Below the pieces are notes generated by a model. That model was not told the DNA's origin and ran no database searches. It saw nothing but the letters and a program-made list of their open reading frames with translations. The position numbers and the translations under genes were made by a program. Shown here in pieces: positions 22,323 through 35,333 of a DNA stretch of 64,000 nt (position 1 is its first letter; each line of letters begins with the position of its first letter). The stretch comes from Xanthostigma xanthostigma (taxonomy: Eukaryota > Arthropoda > Insecta > Raphidioptera > Raphidiidae), in the NCBI GenBank assembly GCA_963575645.1, contig OY754476.1, positions 3,472,001 to 3,536,000 of the forward strand, written 5' to 3'.

Positions 22323-22516
22323 CTAGCGGCCCGGTCTGTCGTCGAAATTCAACCGTAATTCACTCCGCATTTATTCCGTTAAATTTTTACATTGTATGAA
22401 CGTAAACAATAAATATTTTTTTACAATGTATGGACGTAAACAATGCATGTTTAATGTTATTTAATTTAATGTATTTGTAACAACAAAATGTTTTTGTTCG
22501 CGTATTAATATATAGA
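22323..22516 (-). mobile_element. Short Helitron-like element
   Basis: On the minus strand it starts TCTATATATTAATACGCGAA (from 22516) and ends GGGCCGCTAG (22323). A precedes and T follows, with no target duplication. The 3' hairpin is weak. Internally TTTACATTGTATGAACGTAA-type phrases are repeated. No coding. Confidence 0.55.
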
Positions 22517-22650
22517 TTTCTGTTTAAAAAGTAAAGAAGTCACAAAAAAATAATTCAGAAATAAGTTACATATTACAAAAATGCAGTTAAAAAAGTAAAA
22601 ACATACATACAATATTACGAAGGTAACAAAATTCCTTTAATCTATTTTAT

Positions 22651-23230
22651 CATTCTAACCAGGGAATGGTACTAGTTCAGATCAAAAATCACTTTTCAAA
22701 AATTATACAATATCTTTTCGTTTTAAGGTCCCCCGAATCCAAAAAACATATTTTTGTGTTTGTCTGTGAGCACGAGTCAGGTCAAACGGATGACCGGATT
22801 AAAATCTAATTTTAGGAGGATGTTTGGTATGAAAATATGAAGAGCCCTATTCTTTTGGGGACAATCGACGCATGCGCAGAAGAGATATATGCTATAACGG
22901 TGTTTTTTCTATAATAATGGTTTATTATTCTATTATTTTTTCAAGAAAGTTTTGTTAAAACTTTATAGTTTCAGAAATGAAAAAATTAACTGTTCTTTTG
23001 TTTTGTAAATCTATCAGAAATAAACTAGTTAAGCATGCTTTGATTAATTTTTACATGCCGTGGAACATAATATAATGTAGGTAACCGTGGCAACGAATGC
23101 AAATATCATATTGAATACTAGCCATTACTCGCGTCACCTCACGCGATTTAAAACATTTTATTTTCTTTATTAGACTATATCCAATGTCAATATTTTGAAG
23201 TGGGAATTGTCCCGTCGCCCAATTGGCTGG
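22651..23230 (+). repeat. Unnamed dispersed repeat (ACCATTCC family), long copy
   Basis: The full layout of the family can be read here: head (CATTCTAACC, AATGGTACTAG), core (GGTCCCCCGAATCC, CAGGTCAAACGGATGACCGG), a middle with AAGCATGCTTTGATTAATTTT, then TACTAGCCATTACTCGCGTCA. The end is GGAATTGTCCCGTCGCCC and CAATTGGCTGGATTTTTTT. Length is about 580 bp. No open frame is shared with other copies. Confidence 0.75.
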
Positions 23231-23282
23231 ATTTTTTTTTAAATGTACCTATCTAAGAAACAATATAAAGGTTACATTTTCA

Positions 23283-23299
23283 GTAGATAGATAGATAGA
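23283..23299. repeat. GATA microsatellite
   Basis: A short (GATA)n tract that lies just downstream, in LINE orientation, of the LINE fragment at 23390-23742. It may be that element's simple-repeat tail. Confidence 0.55.
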
Positions 23300-23389
23300 C
23301 AATTTGTTTGTGAAGCGATATATACAATATAGATACAAAACGTCATATTCAATGAATAAAATATAAAGTGCTAAAATAACTATAAATAA

Positions 23390-23742
23390 TTAAAAGTCAC
23401 TAAAAATATATCCTTGCAATTTATACACCGGTTTTTTAACAAGCATGTTTTTTAATTCTTTTTTAAATGGTTTTATTTCTGTTATATTTTTAAGTCTTTC
23501 CGGCAATGTATTATATAATATATCAACACCTGCAATTGATGGGGACTTACAGCAAAACGTTTTTGAAAAATTCGGTTTATAAAGTAACTTGCTCTGGCGG
23601 GTGATAAGATCTGCAGTTCTGGTGGTGAACTTAAAATTTGGAAAATATAACTTCTCTAGAAATAGTGTACATAATTTTTGAACAATTTTGGAAACATTTC
23701 TATTTTGATAGAGGCACCTTTGAAACAGAAGCAGACTTTCTA
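23390..23742 (-). pseudogene. LINE (non-LTR retrotransposon) ORF2 protein, C-terminal end
   Basis: Read on the minus strand without an ATG, the frame gives ...LYFPNFKFTTRTADLITRQS, KLLYKPNFSKTFCCKSPSIA, GVDILYNTLPERLKNITEIK, PFKKELKNML and ends at TAA (23392-23390). This is the usual C-terminus of LINE reverse transcriptase proteins: a thread of YNxLP-x-x-L and FKxxLK after a basic R/T-rich loop. The rest of ORF2, including the RT catalytic domain, is absent, as in a 5'-truncated insertion. The match rests on this characteristic pattern; I did not assign a clade. Confidence 0.65.
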
Positions 23743-23749
23743 CACCCCC

Positions 23750-25357
23750 CCCTCCTCTTATATACTCTTAAATATATATTTAGCATATTTTTGGCACGTT
23801 CTTACATTATTTCGGAAATGGCAATCTTGATTTGCTTTCCTAATTAAAACGTATTTTAAATGAAAGTCAAACTTACAAGTATTCTACTCATAAATGGAAT
23901 TGGACGATTATATCAGTTGGAATCAGTTCCATCTCAATAATATAATACTCATTTATTTTGGTAAGTGCTTCCTTAAGAGAGCTAGAAAGCCTTATGACTT
24001 TTTCCATGCGTTTCATAAGTTTCGTTTCAGTTTAGCCACAATGCGGAGCCCTCTTAAATATTATAATAATATATTGTAAAGAAACTTATAGTATTTATGA
24101 TACAAAAGTTTTGTCGCAGATGACTTTACGTGAAGTAAGTTGTAACTGTTAGTTTTTAGGTTTCCATTTTAATCAGACCTCATTAAAGTCTACCAACAAC
24201 ATTCACCAATTTATCTACTACTTATTCTCTTATGCTAGAGCCAAAAAATGATGTTTTATGAGTTAATATAAAATTGTTTTGTGACCGGCACAGAAAAATT
24301 GTTTAACGACACCACCGAAGAATTTCCGGGAAGTTATTATACATTATTGTGTTAAAAGATTCAACTTACAGTTATGGAATATTTGAAATGCAACATTAAC
24401 CTCAAACAGCAGATCGTTACGTAATATTGTCTTAAGGAATGGCGGATTATGAATAAAGGTTAATAGGGTTAATAGGGGAGTAGTGACTTTATATTAATTA
24501 TCTTGTATGTATGCCTTTCTGTTTCTTACGTTTAAAATATACCATACAAAATTTCAGTTGTCCACACACAATCAATGTATTTTCCTATGCATTTAAAAAA
24601 ATCACATTTGAACATAAACTCACAGAGTATTCCGTGGAAAAAATTGTCAGCTACTTACACAGCGTGATTTTTTAAAGTAATTTTTTTTAATCTCTTTACA
24701 GTGTGGAGTTGTTAATTTTTTTTATGTTTTTGTAGTAATTCAACTTTTTTTAAATATAAAAAGTCTAAATTTTGGTTAAGTTATCAATCGATGTTGGTGC
24801 AATTGAGTATCAGATAAGCAGCACCGGTAGTGATTTTAGGAACGATACGACTTTCCCCAAAGGCAGTAGTGGGGAACGAGAGGGTTGAATATACACGTTT
24901 AGTGGGCAGCATAAGCCAGTAAAGGTAATGTTATCCGGTTGGGGGTCTTAACGGCAGTAGATCCTTTTCAAACTACTAGGTAGTCGTTTAATAGGACTGG
25001 TAAAACTAATAACTTCATTCTACAGCATCAAAAAAATTTGGTTTGGTAAGATTTAAAATATAACTTGACGGCACAAATTTTACATCAAACGATTATTTAA
25101 TGTCAAAGCTTTTCGATTACCAAACAATTAAATTATTACTGTTAATTGTAATTATATATTTTCCGAATAAAAATAAAAAAATCGGTCAACGCATGATGTA
25201 CCCCGACAGTACCATACGCCACTCGATATAGGTATAGTCTCCTTTTAATCTTTTCAAGCCTTTTTTAAATTTTATCCATAGCAATTTTGAATATGGGCAG
25301 CACATATATATTTTTTGGTATATGTTTATAAAATTTTCTATTAAATAATACAAATTC
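23750..25357. other. No gene seen
   Basis: A+T-rich. A G+C-richer block at about 24820-24990 (GGGGAACGAGAGGGTTG, CCGGTTGGGGGTC) looks like part of an old element but has no frame or repeat partner here. Confidence 0.4.
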
Positions 25358-25988
25358 AGCCAATTAGGCGACACAATCATTCCAATTTCAAAGATGCATT
25401 TGATACATTATTATTATAAATATATCGTGCAGTGACGCGGGCAACGACTAGTAACAAATATTATATGTGCTATTCGTTTGTATGATTACATTATATGGTT
25501 TCAGATATTGTAAAAATTAACTAAAGCATGCTTGTCAGCTACCTAATTTCTTTTTGACAGATCTCCAGAACAAAAGAACAGCTAATTTTTTTATTTTCAA
25601 AATATTTTCGAATCATTGAAACTTAAAAACCTTTTTTACAAAAATAAATAAGATAATAAAACCGTTCTGAAAAGTATAACATTATAATATAAAAAAAAAC
25701 AACATAATATATCGCTTCGGCGCAAGCATCATATTCCTTAAAAACAATAAGGCTCTTCACATTTGTATATCAAATATCTTCCCAAAATTTCATTTTAATC
25801 AGCTTATCCGTTTGATCCGTACCTATCGTGTATACACACAAACAAACAGACGCCCAGACATTTTCCAAAAATATGTTTTTTTTTAACTCAGGTGACCTCA
25901 AAACAAAAAATATTTTGGAAATCTTGAAATGCGAGTTTTGATCTAATTCTAAACTAATAACATTCCCCATTTGTAAAGTTGGAATGAT
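25358..25988 (-). repeat. Unnamed dispersed repeat (ACCATTCC family), long copy
   Basis: Reversed, it runs from ATCATTCCAACTTTACAAAT through the GTCAAACGG-type core (mutated to GATCAAACGGATAAGC) and GCATGCTTTAG to CTAGTCGTTGCCCGCG and the GCCTAATTGGCTG end. Opposite in orientation to the copy at 22651. Confidence 0.65.
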
Positions 25989-25989
25989 A

Positions 25990-28444
25990 AAAAACATATT
26001 TTTGGTATCTTCGAAGTGCTAAAAAACTGTTTTTTTTTAATCTTTCAGTTTATTGGCAGAGGACGTATGAAAATATTTTTGATAAAATGACCCATTGAAT
26101 ATTTGCAAAACGCATTGTTCTATCTTCACGTCAAGTTACTAGCGTTTACGACTGGCAGTGCGGAAGTGTGAAAATGGAAGAACAACGGAATTTTAATACA
26201 TATAAATAATAAGCATTCCTTTTTTTGTTTGTAGAACCTTTGATATTTTCCAAATTTGGCACACTTACAGAAAATACACGCTGAATACAGTCGTCTTTTT
26301 CCATCTAATTTCTAAGATAAATCAGTGAGAAAAAAACATTTTTTGTACCTATACAAGTTTGGAAACGTACGAAATGTTTGCCCGTTTTTGTTTCACTTGT
26401 ATATCCGTATTTTCGAGAGAGCATTGGATCGATCTTCAGATTTTTTTTCATAAACTGTAACCAATCCAAATGCGCTTTGATTCTTTCTAAACCCACTTCT
26501 GATTAGGTTTATTAGTTCCAACATACCTCTGAGGTAGTAGCATAGCACCTCCAGAGAGATTTAGTAGGTGTCCTTATGTATAGGGAGCTAGTACTGGATG
26601 CCTAGAGAGGGAGGTAGAAATGGTACCGATTTAATTAATGCAATAGACGCAGATTTAACTACAGATATGAACTGTTGGGCTGTTGGCGATAGTATTGGAA
26701 ATAGCAAGATGTAAGGATATGCGACCAGGGCTGTCCAATTTCAATACTATTAAAGCCAGTCTAAAACCGCAAACGTTTCTATTTTATTACGTTATAGTCG
26801 CACAGTCACGTTTTATAGTTACTCACAAAACAGAAACCGATTAATGACCAAGCTTTATTAATAATAATTTGGCACAGTATATTAAATTTTCCATTTACGT
26901 TTCCTTCCATAATAATTCATAATAATTATTCATTCATTCTATTTACACAGCCAAAAAAAAAATTAAATTCGCAAAACCCCACTCTCATAGATTTCTGGAA
27001 CGCCGTTTCGCTTACAAACTTAAAACGGATTTTTACTCGGTTCGCTACTAACTTGTTTTTCACATATGTGAAAATTTTAACTATCCCCAAAATACGGATG
27101 CTGTTTCAACACTTCTGGTTAAAATAAATTTACCACTCGGTTATATTTTGGATGTTAAGGGAAAACTTGAATTGGAAGCATATTTCGTTTTTTGAGTTTG
27201 GAATTATAGAAGAGTCGTGAACGATTTCTACAAATTTATGCGAATGTTGCGTTGAAATAATTATTGCAATATTTCTGCAAGAAATCCATGTGGTGTTCTG
27301 AGGAGGAATTTACTTAGACGCCCAGAGTAGATATTCGTTCACGGCCATTTGATGGTTTCAAACTTACTCCGGTTTCAGCGGGAAGCAAAATATGTTTCCA
27401 ATCTCATTAATCCTCTAACACTAAAGGTATAGCAGAAAACAGAGTGGTGTGTGGTCAAGAGTTATTTGGGTGTTCCTATGATAAGAGATATTTATGGTGG
27501 CAATCGGAAAAAATACTTTTTTTTCGTACAATGTCGATAAAGAATCTCGTTTATTAGAAGACGAATTATGATTTGCTAACTAGATTTATTTTGTATTTCC
27601 CAAAGTCACACCAACAATCAAAAAAATTATCTCCTCTGCAAGGACCCTCATATATGAGAGGGCAAGGAAAGCTTGAACCCCCCCCCCCTCATTTTGTAAT
27701 GTAGTCGATTTTTTTCAATATAAATCAGTTGCACGATATATGAAAACTTCAACTTTATCTAAAGCATAGTAAAATTTGGCTGGAGATGATAAGGAAGCAG
27801 CGGAAGAAATTTTCGTATTAGACGGGTGTCCGTCTTAACGAGTATAATTACAAATGGGAATTAATTCTGCATAACCATGATTTTTTTTCTTTTAAAGCTT
27901 GAATCTGTTTTACAGAAGTTTTTTTATAAGTTTTTAATTAAATAACATGAAATTGGAAACAAATTTCGTTTTAGATAGATTTTCATCTTAGCGCGTATAA
28001 CTGTCTGGTTTTTTTCCTACGAGATGATGACGTTTTTCTGTATTTCGTTATTCGCCTAAATGTATGATAGCTTTGATTTAGTGAATTACTCCCAAATTAA
28101 TCATTTGGGTGCTCTTGCTCTCCTGAGCTGTCGCCTAAACGCATTAACAAAATCTATCATGTTTCATAACACTTTTTTTTTGCTTTGGGAGCACAGTGAG
28201 TATAAACAATTTTTTTTTCATATTATGTGGAACTAGCTGCTCAATTCTTTCTAAATGAATTTTTATCCTACAAGTGTTGCATATTCTCTAGCATATTTTG
28301 ATCCATTATATTTCTTTCGACATTTCACCGCACGCGCACTTATAAATACGAAGCATCCCGAGTTTGACGTGAAAATGACAACGCAACTAATTTAAATCAT
28401 TTGATCGCTCCCCTTTGTTAGTCTAAGTCCCGCCACTCTGTGGT
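25990..28444. other. No gene seen
   Basis: A+T-rich DNA with a C10 run near 27680 and several T-rich tracts. No frame or repeat that I can place. Confidence 0.45.
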
Positions 28445-28922
28445 GCCTCCACTACACGCGTGGCCAGCACCGCCACTCAAATAAGTGCCTATCATCGCCG
28501 CGATGCCTAGCCGTCCACACAATCGTGCGGGTTCATTCACTCACTGTCATCCGTTCGACATGGATGTCGAAGTGCTAGCGGCTGCTGCAATTACATGGTT
28601 CTTTTTGGTAGAGTTCTATAAATTTAAAAGTCTCTGTGTTGGTCCACACATACATAGACATTGCCGTCGCGCTAAACAACAGAAAAACAAATAAATAAAT
28701 AAACAATTTCACGCATATTCTCCCTCAACCTCTGCCGTGCGACTGAATGTTGGACGATTGTGTGTACGCGCGCACGATGCTGGCCACGCATTCCTTTGAT
28801 GTACCGACAATTAACCGATTACTGCCGATTACTGCGATGATGTCCACGCGCCGACGAATATGCCCTCTACACATTCGTGAGTGCCTGTAAGTGGCGGTGC
28901 TGGCCACGCGTGTAGTGGAGGC
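28445..28922. mobile_element. TIR element with 33-bp perfect termini
   Basis: The first 33 bases (GCCTCCACTACACGCG... TGGCCAGCACCGCCACT) are repeated exactly in inverted orientation at the other end. The interior carries CACACAATCGTGC and GCGTACACACAATCG-type repeats. A small frame (28485-28694) includes MDVEVLAAAAITWFFL. That acidic-hydrophobic start vaguely recalls Harbinger-type proteins, but it is too short to rely on. No certain target duplication is seen (TGGT occurs near both ends). A truncated, inverted copy is at 63108-63309. Confidence 0.8.
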
Positions 28923-29019
28923 ATGGTGTGATCTCCCAACAGATAAGCCGTAATTAGTAATAGTTCTTGCTCTCTATTTTCTGTAGTAAGTGATGTAATC
29001 AACCTGCTATTTGTTAAAG

Positions 29020-29330
29020 AACAATAATCCGAGATAAAAAATATGGGTTCCTATTTAAAAAAGTGGAGGTGACTTTGATATCTCGAACACACCTCCCCCT
29101 AATAGAAAAAAAAACCTACACCAATGTTCTTCTCCCTGGATTCTCTGCAATTTTTATCAGATTTTTTTTTTTTTGAAAACCTTTCCCTTACGAATTAAAA
29201 AGTGTTCGGTTTTAAAAATAAACCTGTATAAAAATTTTCTAATTTATCTGAAATTTTTAAATTTTTCGAAAACGTGTCTGGTAAGCTGCTATTTTTAAAT
29301 GACTTTAAATTTTCTCAAAAAAATATCAGG
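29020..29330 (+). repeat. Dispersed repeat (AGAACAATAATC family), second copy
   Basis: It shares AGAACAATAATCCGAGAT, AAAAAATATGGGTTC and the GGAGGTGAC...CTCGAACAC block with the copy at 19575. It continues into AAAGTGTTCGGTTTTAAAAAT, also seen there in diverged form. Confidence 0.55.
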
Positions 29331-29349
29331 ACGAACCCCTAGTATTATT

Positions 29350-29395
29350 TTTTTGAATTTGGAATGGTCCCGTGGCCTATTTGACTGGATTTTTT
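29350..29395 (+). repeat. ACCATTCC-family 3' end fragment
   Basis: Only the terminal GGAATGGTCCCGTGGCC and GACTGGATTTTTTTT part of the family is present. Confidence 0.5.
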
Positions 29396-29399
29396 TTTG

Positions 29400-31722
29400 T
29401 TCTGCCACAAACACTAAGCTGGTATATCTTGTACTATTAGTATCGCCCGGAATAGATTCAGAAAATATAAGTATGTGATTTTCATTAAAATTGGATTACA
29501 CAACAATTATTAATTCGGTCATGATACTTAGGATAGTGAAATTTATGTACAAAGACTAGCCGTTTCGGAAATAATATATAACAATAAGTGAATTGCTTGC
29601 AGTGTTAAAAGGTGGTATTCAGTGATAAATATCTCGTATAAACAGTAAATGCGTAACACAGTGTACGCATGTATCTTAACAGTTATTATAAAGTTACAAA
29701 GTTAGAAGGGGAGAAGTATAGTATGCAAAAAGGATATAATACCTAATGCCAGCGATACCTGTAATGGGCGTGTCGGTATTTTTTGGTCGTTAAATAAAAT
29801 TTATAGGGTAAAATAAATATTAATCTTTATATTTGAATATAATTTATACGCAACGAACATGAATGTTTAAATGGATGAAGTAAACACTCCCACAACGTAA
29901 TAAGAATATTTGCATTAATTAATGTTTTAATTATTGTGGAACAATTGCACTGATTATTATCAATCAAGAACTATCAAAGCGCAAGCTTAATGAATGCATT
30001 CAAATTAAGCACTCAGACAAACCAATAATATTTATAATTAAATTCAAAATGTTAACCAGAACATATTAATGAGCCGATGAATAAAAAAAAATACATGCAA
30101 AATCGTCAAATAATAGTGCACTAGCTGCAATTCAGTTAATAACTCGATTGACAGAAGAATAATTCTTAACAATAATAATAATAATATGTTTACTGCTCCT
30201 ATCAAAAGCAAAACGTACAGATTTTTTAAATGAATTTGAGTAAAAACGGGGAATACCAAAAGTGACGTGTCTATTACTGTATGAATTATAACTAACCGCA
30301 AATGTAACTTTGAGATATTTAGGCTCATTTGTTTTTAAATTTTTAAAAATGAAAAATGCAGCAAGCATCGCTCAGCCATATTCAAAATTTCAAATCTTAT
30401 TAGGTAGGGACTGATATTATGATTTATGTTCCCAGAAGGGGATTTCATAAATAAATCGCATACAAGCATTTTGATAACAAAATAATATAACTTTTCAACT
30501 CAAAAACCTACTTGTTAATTTTCTGTTACATACTCGTATTTTCAAATGATACTAGTTTTCTGAATATTTCTGAATCATTTTTTGTATCTACTAAATACAT
30601 AAATATTTAGGTATATCAACCTATAAGTATTTCGTTTTTCTGTACCAACGTTATACTGTAAACACAAATGAACATAGAATATATACGAAAGTTTGAGCAC
30701 CACTGAATTCGTGTACATAGATAGCAGTTACGAGCAATGTTGCTTTGTATGTAGGTATTTTTATGTTTGTACACATATAAATATGCTAATAAATATTATA
30801 AATGTTATTTGTAGATGGCACACAAATTCGTATAAATTTCAAAATAAAACACGATATTATTTGCCAACATAAAAACTCTGTTTACAGAAGGGATTTCTTT
30901 CTATTTTAATTGTTGGACTTTGTAATACATATTCATTTTATTTTATACCGTGAAAACGCATTAGATTTAATTTTTTTATAATGCCAAAAATATTATTATT
31001 TATTTATTTATTTAATATCAACAATGATATAAAAATAAGAAACTATTGGTACATTAGACAATATCAACAATTGCAAGAAAACTGTTCTAATCTTAAAACT
31101 TGGTCCTGGTCTGGGCATTTCTGCGCTTCTCTAGGGTCTACGCCCTGTGTCTGGGCAGCGCTAGCACCACCCTGGTTACGGCGCTGCTGCAGAATAATGC
31201 TGTATATACGCATGCAAAACAACTATTTATGGGAAACAGTGAAAAAAAAAACTTTCAAAAACAGTGCTTATATAAATTTAGGTACTAAAGTAATAGAATA
31301 ACATGTTCCTAAGTTTACAAGTAAGAAATAAACTACAAACTACAGACGTTGGTCGTATATGTTGATACATATTTCCTTAAAATTTGCAACTTTTCACGCC
31401 CAGCGCTGTGTTCGGAAACAATAAATTGGTATAATAGTAGTTTATGTATCAAAATAATAATGCATTATTTTATGTACCAATGTGACATTATGTTAAAGCG
31501 AACGATTAGCGAATTTAAATAATCACATGAGTCATAAAAGCATTACTATCGAGATACATACTAATTTTTTGCACGTACCGCTATAAAATAGCTGATTTTC
31601 ACATCATAATAAGTGCAGTAGTTATATTTTTGAGAGCTCAGTTCGGTCATATTGGAATTATATGTGGCCTGTTAACGGTGGCAACGTTTACTATGGTTGT
31701 CTCTGCTCATATGGATTTAAAT
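29400..31722. other. No gene supported; G+C-rich island at 31090-31200
   Basis: A+T-rich DNA except for a sharp G+C-rich island at about 31095-31195. Two plus-strand frames cross it (one reads LVWAFLRFSRVYALCLGSAS). I recognise neither, and both run into low-complexity sequence. An old exon or element fragment is possible. Confidence 0.35.
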
Positions 31723-31992
31723 TAGGGGTGTCAGACTGATTTTTCTAAATTAAAAACTAAAACACATACTAAATTAAAATCTTTATTTGTCTAGCTTAAA
31801 TCAATTTTCAAGTAAAGGGTTAATTATCTTGAGTTTGAGGATCCAGACGCCTGAGGTCTCTTGTTTATGATAAGCTCATTGATGTCAGGTGTCATATTTG
31901 AGGTAGTTATTTTCAGAATAGATTGAAATGCTCACTGGATAGATTCTGGTCGTGAGGGCCGGATGCGGCCCGCGGGCCGTATCTTTGACATA
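31723..31992 (+). mobile_element. Non-autonomous hAT-like element
   Basis: It begins AGGGGTGTCAGACTGATTTT and ends GGCCGGATGCGGCCCGCGGG, then CCGTATCTTTGACAT. This is the familiar non-autonomous hAT layout, whose ends normally read CAGGGGTGTCA / TTTGACACCCCTG. The right terminus here has decayed (TTTGACATAACTGG). No coding sequence. A fragment of the same family is at 7141-7255. Confidence 0.6.
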
Positions 31993-32843
31993 ACTGGTTT
32001 AAATGAACAGAAATAATGCCATTGGACTCGTAAAATCGAATCACTTTAATTTTATTTTACGCACTAGTGGGAAAAAGGATCATTTTACAACCGCTATACA
32101 GACATGAAAAGCGGTTATTTTCTAGGCAAAAAATAAAATTACGTAAGATATCATATTATGCGTACAGTTACCTAACAAAGATTGCGAAACACGCGTACTT
32201 TCTCTTTAAAACTTTTAAAAAAAGAAATGCAATAATTTGTCAGCCGAGCTTTACCTCAACGCAAGTGTTTTCGTAATTTAAATGAACTTCTTATAACAAT
32301 GACGACACATCTTTACAAAAATGAACGACACCATAAATCAAGCAAATTAAACTTTATGTATTATAATAAAGCATAGTCTCAATCTGGGGTTAGAAATTCT
32401 GTTTAGGTCTAAGATGGTGTTTTCATTACCCTATTCATTAAAATGTGTGTTGTAGGTATTAAAACCCCCCACTTAATTGCCGAACACACATTCAAAAGCT
32501 CGGAGCAATCTAAACAGCAAGTATGCCAATTCTACAGACTATTCCAAAATAAGACGATAACCTAGTTTAAAAAGTAGGTGCGTGTATTTATGTATGCGCG
32601 TTAGAAGTTATACTTCTTCTGATTAAAAACTAATAGTTTATTGAAATAAAATCTCAATAACTGGAGTTAGATTAGTATAACTACAACTATTAGACGCTAC
32701 GCGCAATGCTACCTCTATTCTGTTGATAGCTCTTTCTTGTGGGCAACTTTATTCTGTTAATTTTAACGTTACAGTGTGCGAGCGTATTGTAAAAATTCAC
32801 TCATCATTTTTTTCATAACTTCAAAAGGTTCAATATTATTATC
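31993..32843. other. No gene seen
   Basis: A+T-rich; the 69-codon frame at 32067 is lysine-rich and unrecognised. Confidence 0.45.
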
Positions 32844-33118
32844 AATTCAACGTTATTTTCAAAGATATATTCGTTTAAACGTTGCTATAAAAATCGGATT
32901 TCATTTAATTAATGTTTAAACGAGCAAATCTTCGAAAATAATGAATTCACGTATTTAGAACTAAGCATCTTTTCTGTGGGAAATTTAATTATCTACAAAA
33001 TGCTGCTATCAAGAATTAAAAAAAAAATGTCTACCAGCTATCATCTATATTTGAGTAAAAACGTCGTTTTCCCCATGTTAATTAAATAGGAAACAAACTC
33101 GGTTTGTGCCGTTCATTG
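32844..33118. mobile_element. Half copy of the large foldback element
   Basis: It matches the centre and right arm of 18770-19365: TTTTCAAAGATATATTCG, GAATTCACGTATTTAG, CTGCTATCAAGAATTAAAAA and ATTAAATAGGAAACAAAC. The left arm is represented only by the part next to the centre. Confidence 0.6.
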
Positions 33119-33760
33119 TACGTAAAAAACCATGAATCTTTTGTCCGCAACATTTTTTTTTTAAATCACCAACTTGATCGACTTATTTAGCTTACAAAAT
33201 TGCAATTTTTAAACTTTGTGAATCGTGTATACATATGTATATATAAACATTTTCAAAAATGATACCTTTAGGTCCCGTCATCCAAACGACGCCAATACTG
33301 TGAGTGCCTTATGGCAAAATCACTAACAATTCGTTTTGAGACAGTCTGCATAATCCTTATACTTACAACATTATGTTTGAAAGTACGGCATTACATTTGT
33401 AATTAGATAGGCAGTACCCACTTAACACATACTACTATCAAGGTAAGTAATAAAGACCACCTATATATGATTGAACCTCACAGACTGGGCATCTTTTTAT
33501 AGCCCTTTGTTTCTAAACCCTTCAATAGAAATACATTGAAATTTGTGTATATTGGATACCTACGGGTTTCATTACAATATGGCTGAATTACAGAGGTGTA
33601 GGCAACAGTTTTTTATATTGTGTATGCATTTTTTAAGTGAAACTTCTTAGCTTGTAAAAAAATATTATAGAATAGAATATTTTTATTATCCGAAACAGCT
33701 GTACGCAGGATTCGTCAATTACATACATCAGGGCCGTATGTTTGGCATCACTGGTATATA

Positions 33761-34240
33761 CGATACAGGTCAAACGGATAAGCGGATCGAATCCAAATTT
33801 TGGGAGGATGTTTGATACGAAAATATGAAGAACCCTATTGTTTTTGAGGAAATTTGACGTATGCGCAAAAGAGATACATAATTGCCTAATGTTGGTTTTT
33901 ATATAATAATGGTATACCTTTCAAAGCGGTTTATAATTATATTTATTTTTTCAAGAAAGTTTTGTTAAAAAATGTTTTTCTAAATTTTATAATTTTGGAA
34001 ATATTTTGAAAATTAAAAAAAATTAGCTGTTTTTTTGTTCTGTAGATTTGTCAGAAAGAAATTAGTAAATCATGCTTTGATTAATTTTAACATGGCGTGG
34101 AACAAATAACGAATATCAAATTTAATACTAGCCATTATCGGCGTCACTTCACGAGATATCAGTATTTTCTTTATTATACTATATCAAATGTCAATATTTT
34201 TGAAGTTGAAATGGTCCTGTTCGTCGTGCAATTGGCTGGA
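33761..34240 (+). repeat. Unnamed dispersed repeat (ACCATTCC family), 5'-truncated copy
   Basis: It starts inside the core (GATACAGGTCAAACGGATAA) and runs to the terminal GAAATGGTCCTG and CAATTGGCTGGAATTTTTT. It is closest to the copies at 22651 and 36385. Confidence 0.65.
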
Positions 34241-34516
34241 ATTTTTTACAGTATATTTCAATTTATTGTTCATTATAAGTTTTGCTTCTACCGAGTACGA
34301 CACACCTATCCTTTTTCAACTGTTGTATTACATCGTTCTAACTTAAATCTATGATTCAGAAGATGTAGTTTATGCACTACCCCCTATAAAATAGCTGTTT
34401 TAGTGTACTTTATCAACTACGACGTATTTTTCGTGAGTTCGGAAAGTCAAATACTCTCAAGTTGCGCATTTTAGACAAGAAAAAAAGTAGTGCTAAAAGT
34501 ATTTTGCTTTACCGAT

Positions 34517-34775
34517 TGAAACTTACAAAAAATTAATAAGAAAAAATTCGCAGGTTTGTGGACAATAGTTGTATTTATAAATGTACGACGTTTCGTCTAT
34601 AAATTTAGACTTTTTCAAGTACAATAAAACAATAATTATGAAAATAAACATTAATTACTAACCATAGCAATTAACAAAAGTTAAGGTACATTTATAATTT
34701 ACAACTATTGTCCACAAACCTGCGATTTTTTTCTTATTAATTATTATCGATGGACACGATATCTAATATACAGTT
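34517..34775. mobile_element. Penelope tails in inverted pair
   Basis: 34517-34690 is the reverse complement of the tail region 17630-17800. 34691-34775 repeats the last part of the tail (TGTCCACAAACCTGCGA to CACGATATCTAATATA) in plus orientation. The two face away from each other and join at GGTACATTTATAATTTACAA. The minus-strand part carries the hammerhead-like stem-loop at about 34598-34642, rather more intact in sequence than the coding regions of the element, which are absent. Confidence 0.7.
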
Positions 34776-35333
34776 TACAAAAAATATCAATTCAAATTTC
34801 CATTTTTGAAGAAGTGTCCAATTTTCACTGAAAAAAATATGGTTTTCTGAAGTCTGCTAATAAATAAAAAATTAACAGAGTGGTTTTCGCATGATATGAA
34901 AATAGAATAGGTAATTTGACACTGTAATTTCAGTTTTCAGGTAGGTACACAGCAATATCATCCGTTTATGTGTCGCTGAAAAAATTATTACCAGGAACAA
35001 AATTACAAACCATAGTAGCATTTCATACGTGTATTTCAGTTCGAATGGAAAAACATGCCTGCTGTCAAATATGATATCAGTGTATAAAATGTGTTGATTT
35101 CACGCACCAAATTTCAACTCCGCTGAATAACACATACAGAAAAATTAAATCGAAGATTTAAAAGATACAAAAAATGAGGATATCTCCTTTTTAACACCCT
35201 CTTTTCATATCTGTATAAACATCCAATAGCACTATATATGTTCTTTGTGAATACCAAATCTGTCTATTAGTTGGTTTATTAGTACAATCTACCTGTTAAA
35301 TTAATTATTGGTTCTTTATGAATACGACCCTAA
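34776..35333. other. No gene seen
   Basis: A+T-rich with no recognised feature. Confidence 0.45.
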
